A DNA stretch of 64,000 nt from Mangifera indica (GCF_011075055.1 NW_025401120.1:272547-336546); one strand, 5' to 3'. Positions 34,618 to 47,785 are shown, counted from the stretch's first letter. The notes: generated from the letters alone by a model not told the origin. Numbers and translations: made by a program.

Positions 34618-35244
34618 TTATCGAGTTTAAATATTAATCAGAGATTTGGATCAATTTTCAATCAAGAATTGCACAAGCACCATATCGTAAACTATACACA
34701 AATCAACACACCAAATTTACTTGGTTCGGGTTCAAAAGATTAGAACCCTACATTCAAGACAGAGAAATCCTCTAGCAAATCCACTAATTAGTAAGAAAGA
34801 TAGTATAACTTACAGATTTAGAAGCGAATCTAGCATTACAGACACAAATGGAAATGAATCCAACCTTACCAACTCAAATCCTTTCTAAACCCGAGCATCA
34901 CAACGAGCTTGTACACTGACTCAAGTGTTTAGACAACTAGACCTATCAAAAATTAGTGAACTGATGTATTTCTTATAAACCCTAGCAGAGAAGAAATGAG
35001 GAACCAAAGAGAAAATAAAATTCACACCCAAAGACAACCTATTTTCCTTCTAAAGAAACAACCAACGTAAATGCCTTTTTCTCTTCTCTTTCTCAAAACC
35101 AACTAATGGTTTATAACCATTAGTTAAAACATTTAACCAAGCAAAGACAAAACTATCCCTGGACAATAACTATAGCCCAAACTTTGCTCAAACTTTTGCT
35201 CATAATTTACAAGATTGCCATTAGTTTTATGTCACAGATTCACA

Positions 35245-35257
35245 AAACTCCACTTTG
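35245..35257 (-). other. Polypurine tract of the copia element
   Basis: The - strand reads CAAAGTGGAGTTT immediately before the 3' LTR start (TGTGAATCTG). This is the usual place for second-strand priming. Confidence 0.6.
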
Positions 35258-35310
35258 ACAAAAAACTAACATATCTAAAGACCCCTCTGCAGACCATAAT
35301 GCACTTAGAC

Positions 35311-38300
35311 TCAACAAATTTTGAGCAAATTCAAGGCATCCTTAAACTTACTCAATGACACAGGCTTTGTTAAGATGTCAACTAGATTGACATCTATCAA
35401 TATTTTTTTCACATTAACTTTACCAGCAATCGACACATCTATGATGAAATGCAGCCTCACATCAATGTGTTTAGTCCTCTCATAAAATGCAAAATTTTTG
35501 GACAAATGAATAGCACTCTGGGAATCACTAAAGACTTCTAGAACATCAATATTCAGTCCCAACTCAGAAATAATTCCCTTCAGCCACAGTGCTTCTTTAA
35601 CTGCTTTAGTTAATGCTATATATTTAGTCTCAGTTGTTGAAAAGTGCCACAATGTGTTGCAAATCACACTTCCAGCTTGCAACATTTCCACCAAAGGTGA
35701 AAATATAACCAATGAGGGATTTTTTTTTATCAAGATCAGCTGCAAAATCTGAATCATAAAATCCTTTCACAGAAAATAGGTTAGTAGCATCAGTAGTATA
35801 ATAGAAGTCATAATCAGATGTACCTTTCAAATACCTCAATAACCATTTTGTTGCATTCCAATGTTGTTTACTTGCATTACTCATAAATCTATTAACAAGA
35901 CTAATTACATATGTTATATCAGGTCTAGTATCTATCATTGTATACATTAGACTTCCTACCACATTAGAATATGGTATATTTTTCATGAAATTAGATTCAT
36001 CAGAAGACAATAATCCAACAGATTTTAATTTAAAATGAGCATCTATAGGAACACTTACACACTTTGCATTGATCATATGATATAGTTCAAATATTTTTCT
36101 AATATAAGTAGATTGAGATAAAGTCAAACATTGTTTCAATTTATCCTTACTTATATCCATACCTAGTATTCTCTTTGCAGGACCTAAGTCCTTCATTTCA
36201 AATTCAGAATTCAGCATACATTTCAAATCAAGTAAAACATTCATATCCTTAAAAGCTATAAGCATGTCATTTACATAAATCAGCAAATATATAAAACTAC
36301 CAATTTTAATTTTCTTAAAATAGACACAGTGATTATGACTGTATTTAGAAAATCTAATTGAAAGAACAAAATCATTAAATCTTTTATACCATTGTCTAGG
36401 TGACTGTTTAAGACCATACAAAGATTTATGAAGAAAACAAACCTTATTTTCATTACCAGGTTTTACAAACCTTTTAGGCTATTCCATGTGTATTTGTTCT
36501 TCTAATTTTCCATGCAAAAAGGCAATAGTAACATCCATTTGTTCTAATTCTAAATCAAACAGAACAACAACAAATAATATTAATCTAATAGATGTATGCT
36601 TTACCACATGAGAGAATACCTCATTATAATCAATGCCTTTTTTTTGTGAGAAGCCTTTAGCAACAACTCTTACTTTAAATCTTGCTTGTTCAACATCAGG
36701 TATACCAGGTTTTCTTTTGAAAACCCATTTACATTCAATTACTTTTTTACCTTTGGGTCTATCTACAAGTGAACATATGTGATTTTTCTGTAGAGAAGCC
36801 ATCTCAGTCTCTATAGCTTTCATCCAATCATCCCTGTATTTACTTTTACACACTTGCTTGAAATTAATAGGTTTATCCATTTCTATCACATCACATATAT
36901 GTAATGCACATGAAATGAGATCTGCATGTGCATACCTAGAAGGTAATCTAATTTCCCTTCTAACCCTATCTCTAGCAAGTTGATAATTGGACAAATTAGG
37001 ACTACTATCAGATTGAAGACTTTCTTCTTGACTTGTTAGTGGTGCTTGCTAATTCAAGTATGAGATTTCGTACTTTAAAACACGAATTGAATCCAAACCC
37101 AATTCAAGTCCACCACTAGACTCTTGAGAGTGCTTATGAAAACTAGAATGTGGTGTCTCCATCTCAATTTGAACCTGTTCTGACTAACTATTAACAAACA
37201 AGTCTTTATAGAATTTTGATTCATTAAAGACTACATCCTTACTTATCACACATTTTTTATCATCAATTAACCACAATTTATAGCTTTTTGTGCCTGTAGA
37301 ATAACCCAAAAAAACAGCTTTTAAAGCCTTAGGATTTAATTTTCCCTAATTTACATGAACATATGCAAGACATCCAAAGGGTTTCAAATGACTTAATGAT
37401 GGTGGTTTTTTATTCCAAAGTTCCATAGGTGTTTTAAAATTCAATGCAGATGAAAGTGATTTATGAATCAAATAACATGCAGTGGCAACTGCTTTTGCCT
37501 AAAATCTTTTGCTTAAACTTGAATCTGCCATTATTCACTTAACTTTATCCATAATGGTTCTATTCATTCTTTCAGCTAACCCATTTTGTTGATGTGTTTC
37601 AGTACATGTTCTGTGCCTAAGTATTCCTACTTTCTTACAAAAATCTTTAAAAAGTTTATTACAAAATTCTAATCCATTATCTGTTCTTAAAACCTTTATT
37701 TTTTTGTTAGTTTGATTCTCAATAAGTGTTTTCCATTCTTTAAAACAATCAAATGCTTAATCCTTATGTTTTAAAAAATACACTCATACCCTCCTAGAGT
37801 AATCATTAAAAAAAAAGTTATAAAGTAATGAGAATTAGCCAAAGAATTAGGGATCTGTGGAGATCCCCATAAATTAGAGTATATATACTCTAAAACAATC
37901 TTAGTTCTTTGAGTAGTAGAAACAAATCTAAGTTTATGCGACTTATCTAGAACACAATTTTCATAGAAATCTAAATTATCAATCTTATCAAGATTAATCA
38001 GTTTTTATTTACAAAGTTCATGCAATCTAGCAACACTTATATGTTCAAGTATTTTGTGCCATAAAACAGTTTCATCAGATTTAGGATTTAAATTCATAGA
38101 ATTTGACACAACAAAACCTTCTAAGATATACATCCTCTGATTTAGTTTCCCTTTCATAACCACTAAGGACCCTCTCATTACCTTAAGAACACCATTTTCA
38201 GATTTAAAAACATATCCGTTTGAGTCTAAAGTACCTAAAAAGATTAAATTTCTCCTTAGTTTAGGCACCAACCTCACATTTTCAAGGATTTTAATAGAAC

Positions 38301-39291
38301 CATCAAGCATTTTAAATTTGACACTACCAACAACAATAACATTACATGACTCATCATTTCCCATTAATACTTTACCTCCATTCAAGTATTTAATGTCAGT
38401 TAGCCAATCTTTCCTAAGTGTCATGTGTACAGTGTAGCCTGAATCCATAACCCATTCCTCACTAAACATTGCCTCTGTTAAGTAAGAACCTCAACATTCT
38501 CATACCCTTCTAAGAAATTTATTATGCCATGGTTTTCGTAATTGTTATTATTATTATACAATTTCTTTTTCTCTAGTTGATTCTTCTTAAAGTGACCCTT
38601 TTTATGACACTGCCAACAAGTTTTCTTACTTTTAGATTTAGATCTAGAGGTTTTCCTATTTTTCTAATTATTTCTCTTTTCAGTCCTACCTCTAATATGA
38701 AACCCTTCATTGATTGCCTTCTTTTTAAATTTAATTTCTAAATATTTTGATTTTAAGGCACCCAATACATCATCTAAAGACAAAGACTCCTTACCATATT
38801 TTATTACAGCTTTAACATCTTTAAAAGAATCAGGTAAAGAGTTTAAGATGATTATTGCTTGGTTTTTATCAGATATCTTCTCTTTTATATTAGCCAAACT
38901 AATGACAATTTTATTAAATTCATCTAGATTATCATCAAGAGATTTAGTAAAATCTATTTTAAAAACCAAACAATTATTCTTTCAGGTAGATTTTATTAGT
39001 TAGAGACTTAGTCATATACAATGACTCTAATTTCAACCAAATCTTTACAGCAGTGTTTTCATTATCAACCTGTCTTAAGACATTATCAGATAAATGTAAG
39101 ATAAGAAGACTATATGCAGTTTCTAAAATTTCAGATTTCATATCAGGGTCCATATTTTTAGGGAGAGCAGATTCACCACCCAATGCCTTAGCATATTTTT
39201 GATGAACAAGAACAACGTACATTTTCTTTCTCCACATATTAAAATCACCCTTCCCATCAAATCTCTCAACATCAATTTTTGTTTAAGCCAT
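35311..39291 (-). pseudogene. Copia gag-pol polyprotein, inactivated
   Basis: Gag begins at 39291 as MA-stop-TKIDVERFDG, a nonsense mutation at codon 3. A UBN2-type gag and a CCHC knuckle (CWQCHKKGHFKKN, near 38600) follow. The protease segment is open (38469-38005) with active-site WVMDSG and a GAG-pre-integrase part (LWHKILEHIS). The integrase (about 37000-38000) is riddled with stops. RT is open in pieces (36994-36479, 36421-35630). It has KWVFKRK and LYGLKQSPRQWY, but the catalytic YVDD reads YVND. RNase H (SDSQSAIHLSKN, RTKHIDVR) is in another frame to 35311. Several frameshifts and the YVND change show it cannot move on its own. Confidence 0.88.
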
Positions 39292-39588
39292 TGTTATTCA
39301 AATGTTTACTACTCCAGTTCTTTACTAGCCATAATAACAGAAAGAGAACAAAACAAACTATTTATTTATTTATTTTTTAATTTCTTTAAGCGATAGTGAC
39401 AAAATATCAAACACATGAACAATGTAGTACATTTGGCAAACAGAGAACAAATAGCAAACAAAATAATTTCAGCTCTTTCAAAGCGACAATAACAAAATGT
39501 AAAGAACAATAAGATAAACAAATCTTGAACCAAAAACCACTTCAAACAATTTTCCTCAAACAAGAATAGTAATATCTAACTTAAGAGT

Positions 39589-39600
39589 GCTCTGATACCA
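39589..39600 (-). other. Primer-binding site of the copia element
   Basis: The - strand reads TGGTATCAGAGC two bases inside the 5' LTR. It is complementary to the 3' end of plant initiator-Met tRNA, the usual copia primer. Confidence 0.85.
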
Positions 39601-39602
39601 CT

Positions 39603-40238
39603 TGTTAATATTTTATTTTACTGAGTTTGAATATTAATCAGAGATTCGGATAAATTTTTAGTCAAGAATTGCACAAGAACCATATAATAAACCATACACA
39701 AATCAACAAATCAAATTTACTTGGTTCGGGTTCAAAAGATTAGAACCCTACATCCAAGGCAGAGGAATCCTTTAGCAAATCCACTAATTAATAAGAAAGA
39801 TAGTACAACTTATAGATTCAGAAGCGAATCTAGCATTACAGACACAAATGGAAACCAATCCAGCCTTACCAACTCGAATCCTTTCTAAACTCAAGCATCA
39901 CAGCAACCTTGTACACTAATTCAAGTGTTTAGACAACTAGATCTATAAATAATTAGTAGACTGATGCATTTCTTATAAACCCTAGCAGAGAAGAAATGAG
40001 GAACTAGAGAGAAAATAAAATTCACACCTAAAGGCAGCCTAATTTCCTTCTAAAGAAACAACCAACGTAAATGTCTTTTTCTCTTCTCTTTCTCAAAACC
40101 AACTAATGGTTTATAACCATTAGTTAAAACATTTAACCAAGCAAAGACAAAACTATCTCTGGACAATAACTATAGCCCAAACTTTGCTCAAACTTTTGCC
40201 CCTAATTTACAAGAGTGCCATTATGTCACAGATTCACA
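39603..40238 (-). repeat. 5' LTR of the copia element
   Basis: 636 bp. The - strand starts TGTGAATCTGTGACA and ends AATATTAACA. It is close to the other LTR (34618-35244) over its whole length with scattered substitutions and a small indel near the 40210/35210 end, so the insertion is not recent. Confidence 0.8.
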
Positions 40239-41722
40239 GGGAGGCCCATGCCACAAATTTATGACTTGACTATCAAGAGGTAAGAGAAGTCATCAACTGG
40301 ACTTGACTTTATGTTGTATGCAGATTCATCAATTTATATATGGACAACAAGTCCAATGTGTCCAGAGATTCTTGAGTAGTTTATTAGATATATAAAATGC
40401 AGCTGAAGTGGTCAAGTCATATTCTTTGTTCAGTTTTTCAATGGTACAGTCACTATCATTATAGGGTTATGATTTCGTCATTCATTGAATTGTTTGCCAT
40501 ACGGTTGCCTACTGGCTACTACTGCCGCCGCTATAAATCCACATAAGTCGTGCACCATTCAACAGTCAAGGCAGAATGCTCGATTATTTCTTTTCGGCTA
40601 TATTTCTGCCCAACCAGGTTATCAATATTATTTGTTTCATTCATGTAAAATTTCACCAAGCAAAGTATTTCCTATTGTTGTTATCATTTTAAAAGAAACA
40701 TGTTTTTTGCACCAAGGGTTAAGCATGTTGAATCCCTAAGTTAAGAGTTTGAGTTTGAGGTTTGATAACACTGTATTAAGATTAGAGTTTTGATTTATTT
40801 GATATAATAGGTGTGAAACCAATTATTAAACAATATTTTACTTTCAAGATTCGCTTGAATAAAATTTCTTGTCATAAAAAAAAAAAAAGTCTAATGTAAT
40901 AGGGGTGTTTGGTTTGGTTTTGTTTATAAAACGATTTAATTTATATTAATAAATTAAAAATATAAAAACTTTACATTTTAGATTACAGTTTAAACAATTT
41001 TCAAATTGAACCAAACTGTAAACCGTATTTATATATATATATAAAATTATATTTGACATAATTTTTTAATAAACAATTAGATGTATTACTTATTTTTTAA
41101 TTAATTTTGTTATTCCCTTTATATGATTAATGTATATGTATTTTATATTTATTTTGCATGTTTTATAAAACTATAATTCAATTATTAATAGTTAAACATA
41201 ATAAATTTAGAGTAAATAATTTTTAATAACTTTAAATTGTATTTTTTTTTGAATTAAAATATAAAATTTTTTGATTTTAAATTTAATTTGAAGATATTCT
41301 TAAACCATATCAAACTAAGATAATTCACACCCATATGGTGTAATAATGTATTAGATCAGGTCCAATTTAAATTTTTAAATTTATAATTTCCTGGCTTTCT
41401 TTTTGAAAAGGATGTTGGAATCAATAGGATACTGGAATGGAATGGGCTTTCACAGGTTCAATTAGTCCAAGCCTCTATTAGTAGTGGACCTAATAGTACC
41501 CACAAGCCCCACTTTGTTTAGCATAAAGTTTATGGGCCATAATTCCACAAACCTAGCCTAACCATTGCACAACGGATTCTTTCTCGGCACCCAATTTCAA
41601 AAATCTGAAAAAGGAAGCAAATAACTAAAGCAAATCCCCCAATCTTTCCTTTCCAAGTTTTTTTAAAACACAAACACCAACGCTATTCTTATTTGCCTCT
41701 CCATCTCAAATTAATTTCAACA
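40239..41722 (+). promoter_or_regulatory. Upstream region of MGCC copy 2
   Basis: Sequence resumes at gggaggcccatg as in blocks 1 and 3. A TATA-like gctataaatccacataag at about 40528 is shared with block 3 and, in diverged form, block 1. It is 1.2 kb from the MGCC start, so it may mark a separate promoter or a long leader. The uninserted site for the block-3 MITE is at about 41377 (tttataatttcctgg). No coding sequence: the 84-codon frame here starts with TTG. Confidence 0.4.
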
Positions 41723-42687
41723 ATGGGTTGTTGCTTCGGTAAATTCAGTCTTGGGAAATCAAAATTTTCCATAGAAGAATCAACCCACGTTGAAGACAAG
41801 CTTGTCATCTCACAAGCTTCCGAAATTCCAGCTCCAATTCCTCTCTCAAACAAAATTTCCCCGTCCCCTCATTCACCCCCAGTTGTGCCTTTTCTGTTTC
41901 TTCCTTTACTTGCAACACAGGCAACACCACTGAATCATGCTCGTCAATCTCAACTGCATCTTCCGTTTTGAGCTCCAAAGATAGATCTTTCTCCAATGAG
42001 TTTCTTTGGGCTTGTGTCAAGGAGAATCCACATGTAGTTCGCATTAATTCCATCAAGGAAGCTGCTCTTTCTTTAGCAACCTCTAAAGTTGAAGCTCAGA
42101 TGTTTGGCTCGCCTGCTAAGTCATTTGTGGCTCCAACACTGATCAACCACTCAATCCCACAAAGGATTAAGGGTTCTACACCACAGAAGATAGTCCGGCT
42201 ATCAGAGCATAAACCAAGTACGCTTGTCCTGCGTCACCAGCCGAGATCACCAACTACTTTAACTCGACAAAAGAGCTTTTGTATGGAGCCTGAGAGGCAG
42301 AATTCTTCGTATTCTTTGCCAAGTAGAACCTTGAGATCACCATCTCCCAGCAGGAGATTCAGTACTGGTGATAGTAACAGGGGATTATTAACAAATACCC
42401 ATATAGAAAGTTGTTCAAAGAGAATAGTTGGTGCTAAGCTAAATGGAATAAATTCAGTTTCCTCTTCGCTAAGAAGAGAAAATTTTAGGCCTGCGAGTCT
42501 AAGCAACAAGAATTCAATGGGATTGCGGGTTTGTATGAGGAATAGAGAAACATGCACTTATAGAATTGGTTCTAAAATTGATGAAGTTGCAGCCAAAGAA
42601 GCAGTTGCTGAGCAGGAGAGTGAGTGCTTTCCCATGGAGGACATTGATAATCCTCTTATCTCCCTGGATTGTTTTATTTTTCTGTAG
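41723..42687 (+). pseudogene. MGCC-type Ser-rich gene, copy 2, frameshifted
   Basis: It starts MGCCFGKFSLGKSKFS from the ATG at 41723. The C run that is six long in copy 1 (near 20084) has five here (41876-41880), shifting the frame. The shifted frame stops at 41971 after 82 residues. The original frame continues open from the shift to 42687 with few changes and the same end, DNPLISLDCFIFL. The only ATGs in that downstream part lie well inside the core, so a normal product is not expected. The 82-residue N-terminal piece keeps the lipid-anchor signature and could be made as a short protein. Confidence 0.8.
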
Positions 42688-44151
42688 AAATTAAGATTTG
42701 TGTGTGCATGCATGTTTAATTTTGCTCATATTGTCCATAGGATTCTTGGTTTTTCAATCTTTCTGATTGTTTATTTAAACTATTCATGTATAGTTTTCAA
42801 AAGCATAGATAAATTGGGATCAAATTCTGATTGATTTGTAGTTGATTTGGCTGTATTCCTCGTGCCTTCTGTGCTAATTGAGGGCATGTTATAATGTTTG
42901 CTGGTTTGAGAAATTTTTGGTGGCAGAAGAATAAAATTCAATTCAGTAGCTGATATTATTATGTTAGATTTGGTTGATGATTCTCATAATAAGTATAATT
43001 CTCTTAGCTTCACAGGGTCATCCCATGTAAAAGGCATTTTGGACAACATCAGCAATTTTTTTAAGCTTTTAATTGAAATACAAAAATATATAATTCAACA
43101 TTATATTTTAGTAATGTAATATGTATTTATATTAACAATAATATATTACCATATGATTGAATAATTTTAAATTAAAAATAATTTTTATAATTTTATATTA
43201 TAAAAATATATACACATATTTTTAATTAAAAAATTAGTTACATAATTTATATATTATTATATAATTAGATGATTTTAAATTAAACAAAAATAATACTAAA
43301 TTATATCAAAATATAATATTTATATACTTTAAAAAAAGTATGTTCGTTTTATACTATTAATTTAACAACATGGTTAAATTAATACATTTTGTTTAATTGC
43401 TTTGCTGTTCCTAGGAATGCAAAACTTGGATATGTGAAACGTAAACTGCATTTCGAAACAAATACTTGTTGAGCTGGGAGAAATCAAATCTTCATAAGGT
43501 ATTGAATTTTTCCTCGTAAAATTAGTTCACTTATATATTTATATTATTTTTTTATAATTTAAATATTTTTATAATTTTATGTGTTTAAATATCTAAATTA
43601 TTCTTATTTTCAATTTTATAAAAATTCATATTTATAATTTTATATGAAATATAATTTATTATTGTTTAATATTATAATTTTATATTATTATATTGTTTAA
43701 TATTGTTATAATGTAGTTAAAGTATTAGTGGTTAAAATTAAAAATGAGTTGACAAAGATTTAAGTTTGAATTAAAAATACAAGAAGAACGAGTTGACATT
43801 TATGCTAATGTCAAGGCTTAGCATTAACATCAACCTATTATTTGTGTGTTTTTTTATCCAAATATGAATCTTCGTTAGCTCATTCTCAGTTTTAACCATT
43901 AATACTTTAATTATATTATGATAATATTAGACAATATAGTAATATAAAATTACAATATTAAATAATAATAAATTATATTTCACATTTAATCATAAACATG
44001 AATTTTTATAATATTGAAGGTAAAGATAATGTAGATATTTTAATGTATAAAATAATAAAAATATTTAAATTATAAAAAATATGCTATAAATGTATTAGAG
44101 AACCATTTTTTGGCAAAAAATTCAATTAACCTATTATCGCCCAAAAAACAA
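42688..44151. other. Spacer of block 2 with an internal deletion
   Basis: At about 42983 (gatgattctcataataag) the flank joins sequence that in blocks 1 and 3 lies much farther on (about 23035 and 54415). Roughly 0.75 kb of block-3-type sequence is missing. The remainder is the AT-rich spacer shared by all blocks. No gene. Confidence 0.5.
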
Positions 44152-46579
44152 TCATCTTCCGTCGCGGACATTCTCAATTATATGGTTTCTCGTGCTATCA
44201 TATCCACCACTCATACTCTTACTTACCCCAAAACTTACAGCATCAGACTCAGATGATTCTCTAAGCAAGTAGTCTGTTTCTTCTAAATTCGACTTGTCGT
44301 TGACCCATGGATGCTTCACCATTATTCTCAGCCCCTCTAGTTCCATAGCTACTTCCTTCATTGTGGGTCTCTCCTCCCCTTTTACTCGCACACACTGTCG
44401 TGCAAGCCTGGCTACTTCCTTAAGCCGCCCAGGATTTGCCTCCTTTGATACACCATCATCAACAACTTCTGCCAAGCGGTGTTCTTTCAGAGCAGAAACG
44501 AAATACATACCTAAATTTCTCTCCTCCTCCGGCCTGTCAAAGGAAACTGCCTTCTTGCCTGTCAGTAGTTCAATAAGCACGACTCCAAAGCTGTAGACAT
44601 CGCTTTTCTCAGTTAACTGGCTCGTATGCAAGTATTCAGGATCTAAGTATCCAAGTGTGCCTTGTACTATTGTACATAATCCTTCTTGATCCAGAGGAAC
44701 CAACCTGGAAGCACCAAAATCGGCCACTTTTGCAGTGTAATGATCATCTAATAGAATATTTGTGGACTTGATATCTCTATGGATGATTGGTATTGAAGCT
44801 GAAGAGTGCAAATACGACAGCACTCCAGCAGTTTCTGCTGCTATTCTCAAACGGGTTTCCCATGGAAGTGCTGAAACTTTATTTTTGGTATGGATGTGAT
44901 CAAAGAGGGTTCCATTGGTGATATATTCATAAACAAGCAATGGAACCTCTGTCTCCAAGCAGCAACCTAGAAGCTTTACCACGTTCCTGTGGTTGATTTG
45001 GGAGAGCACAATTACCTCATTGATAAATTGCTCAATTTGACTTTGATCCACCACTTTAGACCTTTTTATGGCAGCAATTTTCCCATTTGATAAAATTCCT
45101 TTATAAACTGTACCATATCCCCCACGGCCAAGAATTCTGCTTTCACTATAGTTGTCAGTGGCCTTCTCAAGCTCCTCGGCTGTAAAGATTTTTGCCGTTT
45201 CTCTGGTGGACCCTTCTTTCCCTGATAATTGCTGTTGTAAAAGAAAACCTCCATTTTGGCGGAAGAACTTCTCTCTGAGTTTGATGAGCTTCCATTTATT
45301 GAATCCACAGTACAACCAAGTGCCGCCCATTAGCAATCCTGTAAGGCATACGCTGATCCCTACATGGCATATCATACAAGGAATTAAATATAACCAGTTA
45401 CCTAACAAAAAAACTCAACAAAATTGCAGCTATAAACAAAGAGTACGTATAATATGCTTACCAACAGTGAGCTGAATTACAGGGGATCGATCAGCACTAC
45501 AACCCTCTCCATCCTTTCTTCCATCCCCATGGTGCCACTTGGGGCACAAGCATGTGTAGCTCCCTTCTCTGTTTATACATTTTCTTTCACAGTTATGGAG
45601 ACTAGAGTCCTGGCATTCATCTATATCTGCATATAAAATAAACAATCACAGGCAAATCCCCAGTAATACAGATAAAAATGAACCAAATTTGAATGCGATG
45701 AGATTAAGTACCTTGGCAACCATTAGGGAGGTATGGGTTTCCTTGATAACCCTCCAGGCACTCACAACGGTACCCAGATCCATTTTCAGAATCAACACAA
45801 GCACTTCTCCCCTGACATGCGTAACGCGTCAAGTCTTTTTTAACTTGCGGACAGGTTTCATTTCCGATTGCCCAATCAAGAACCAAAGGAAGGTCGCTCA
45901 CATTTCGTAGATCTTGAAGATAAGTTGATGAAAAATTGAACTGTCTGGCTTCAACAATGAAAGCATAGCTGCAGGGATTAAAGTCCCACACTCTGGTATG
46001 ATTATTGTAGCTACCCACAGTTAATTCAACATAGTCTATACCTTTAGGAATGGATGTCTGGCAACATCCAACGCCTGAGCAGGAGCCATTAGATACATAG
46101 TCAATACTATCACAAACAGAGAGGCAACCCACCTTGAAAGTTTTTTCTCCCTGGGAACCGTAAACATATGCTTCTGTATCGCAACCAACAGCGGTAAACT
46201 TGTTATCAGTGTCAGAGATGATGAATTTTGACAGACTGAGCCATGGTTTGTTATCCGCAATGGGTTCTCCAGATTTCTTGTAACAATCGCTGGCTATATA
46301 TTGCAAGATGTTCAGCTTCCCTGCAAGAGTTATGTTTGTGACCTCTATATTACTCTTCCTCAGAAATACTTTTGGAGGATCAAAGGTGTCGTCGCAAGTT
46401 ATGAGGAATTCTGTGTCGTAGTAACATTCATCTGTTGTACCGAATGGATATGGGATACTAACATTGCCGCAATTATCTTGGCAGCCAGGTTTGGCTATTG
46501 GATAGGCTTGTTCTGTTGCAGCAGCTACTAAGACAGCCCCGAAAAGTGTGAATTGTAAAAGCAACCCTTGAATTGCCAT
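44152..46579 (-). CDS. Wall-associated receptor kinase-like protein, copy 2 (746 aa, 3 exons)
   Basis: Exons are 46579-45712, 45626-45462 and 45359-44152, with introns of 85 and 102 nt at the same positions and phases as copy 1. The signal peptide is [17 protein letters not shown], with [12 protein letters not shown] in the galacturonan-binding region and both EGF modules present. The kinase keeps GRGGYG, the VAIK-type Lys443, HRD and DFG. It ends IENVRDGR. The kinase exon is nearly the same as in copy 1; the ectodomain differs more, for example [15 protein letters not shown] and [13 protein letters not shown]. It is convergent with the broken MGCC copy 2. A MITE (47213-47776) inserted about 630 bp upstream of its start. 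Confidence 0.92.
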
Positions 46580-47203
46580 GGCTTCAGCTTCTTGTATCTT
46601 GGGGTTAATTAAAAATTTCCGTGGATGAAGTTAATATAGAAGACTTCGTGTATGTTGCTTAGTTTTCATAATGTTCATAGGGAATAACAATTTGTACTTT
46701 TCTGTCATTGTTTTTCCATAGTCCAGGGGGTTTGGCAGGCCAAGGGCTGCGTATTAGCTCATATGGTTTGATAATTTCTAAACTAAATCAAATATTTTAT
46801 TTAAAAAAAATTATAAATCAAAAGCTAATCGTTTTAAAAATTAATTGATGTTAAACTTAGTAAAAACTACTAATTATTTTAACTATGTTAAGTTAATTAA
46901 TTTTCTTTTTGTCTTTGCATTCTTTTCTTTTGGTTTATCATGAAATAAAAGTTCAATTGGTAGTTCTTGTAGACATGGCATCAGGATTATATTGTTCTTA
47001 TTATAAACAAGCAAAAAATACTTTTAAATGTGCAAAGTGGAATAATAGAAAAGTCCAAGTCACTTACCAACCAAAAAAAAAGGTCCAAGTCAATGTAATG
47101 ATAATAGGGATAGATCGCCATGAGATTCAACTGTAGCTCGTCAGCCTCGCACGCGTTGCATTTAAGCTACAAGATTTGGTTGTACATGTTATCAAGTCGC
47201 ATT
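46580..47203. other. 5' flank of WAK copy 2
   Basis: This matches the flank of copy 3 (58068-58730), including ggtttatcatgaaataaaag and the aaaagtccaagtcacttacc motif. The 75-codon ORF here is disrupted or altered in copy 3, so I treat it as non-coding. Confidence 0.4.
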
Positions 47204-47785
47204 TATTTTATAGGCCAAATGGTCATTTTCCACCCAAGGTATGCTTCGTTTCTAAGTTTCTCCATTTTAATTTTAATAATATTAAATACTCACATATGAG
47301 TAATTAAAATTAACAGAATCTAATATCTTAAAATTTTATCTCTTTTTTCCCCTTTAAACTTTAAAAACTAAAAGTTTCTCTTAACCTAAGTTTTAAAAAT
47401 AATAGTTTTACCCTAAAATTTTGTTTTGAAATCTCTGACACCATCTTCGGCTCCATTGTTGACGGTCTCTTCCTTTCAAAACATCCTCTCCCTCCGACGG
47501 TCTCTTTTCTCCTATTTGGAAGTTCGATTAGCATTGAAAAAGCGGTGAAATTGCCTTTTTTTAAACTTAGGTTAAGAGAAACTTTTAGTTTTTAAAGTTT
47601 AGGGAGCAAAAAGAGATTATATTTTACTTTATTTTTAATATTATAAAGAAAATAACAATTTTACTTTTACTACCGTTAATTTTAACTGTTTATAGATGAA
47701 TATTTGATATTATCAAAATTAAAAGGGAAAAATTTGAAAATAAAACATACCTTAGGTGAGAAATCGTGCTTTGGCCTATTTTATA
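47204..47785. mobile_element. Foldback MITE, 564 bp, with perfect 9-bp TSD, in block 2 only
   Basis: The element is 47213-47776, flanked by tattttata at 47204-47212 and 47777-47785. It starts ggccaaatggtcattttcca and ends with the near-complement gagaaatcgtgctttggcc. Block 3 has the empty site at about 58735-58760 (gagtcatatttacattatat). The arms pair over long stretches around a GC-rich core (ctctccctccgacggtctct). No ORF. Confidence 0.88.

Larger units (their letters stand above)
32452..40238 (-). mobile_element. Ty1/copia LTR retrotransposon, decayed, with nested solo LTR
   Basis: The element interrupts block 2 between sequence joined in block 3 (ggaggcg and gggaggccc). The right LTR is 39603-40238 (636 bp). 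The left LTR is 32452-32466 plus 34618-35244, split by a solo LTR. On the - strand the order is 5' LTR (39603-40238), primer site, gag, protease, integrase, RT, RNase H, polypurine tract and 3' LTR. That order (INT before RT) is copia type. No flanking 5-bp duplication is found. About 55-70 bases of host sequence present in block 3 are missing, so a deletion accompanied or followed insertion. Confidence 0.85.

Noticed and set aside
40485..40739. 84-codon frame conserved with 50446-50700
   Set aside because: It begins with TTG, not ATG, and block 1 breaks it. Similarity is explained by recent duplication.
46909..47136. 75-codon ORF, similar at 58404-58622
   Set aside because: The C-terminal parts differ through a 24-bp tandem repeat and frame change, so there is no sign of coding constraint.
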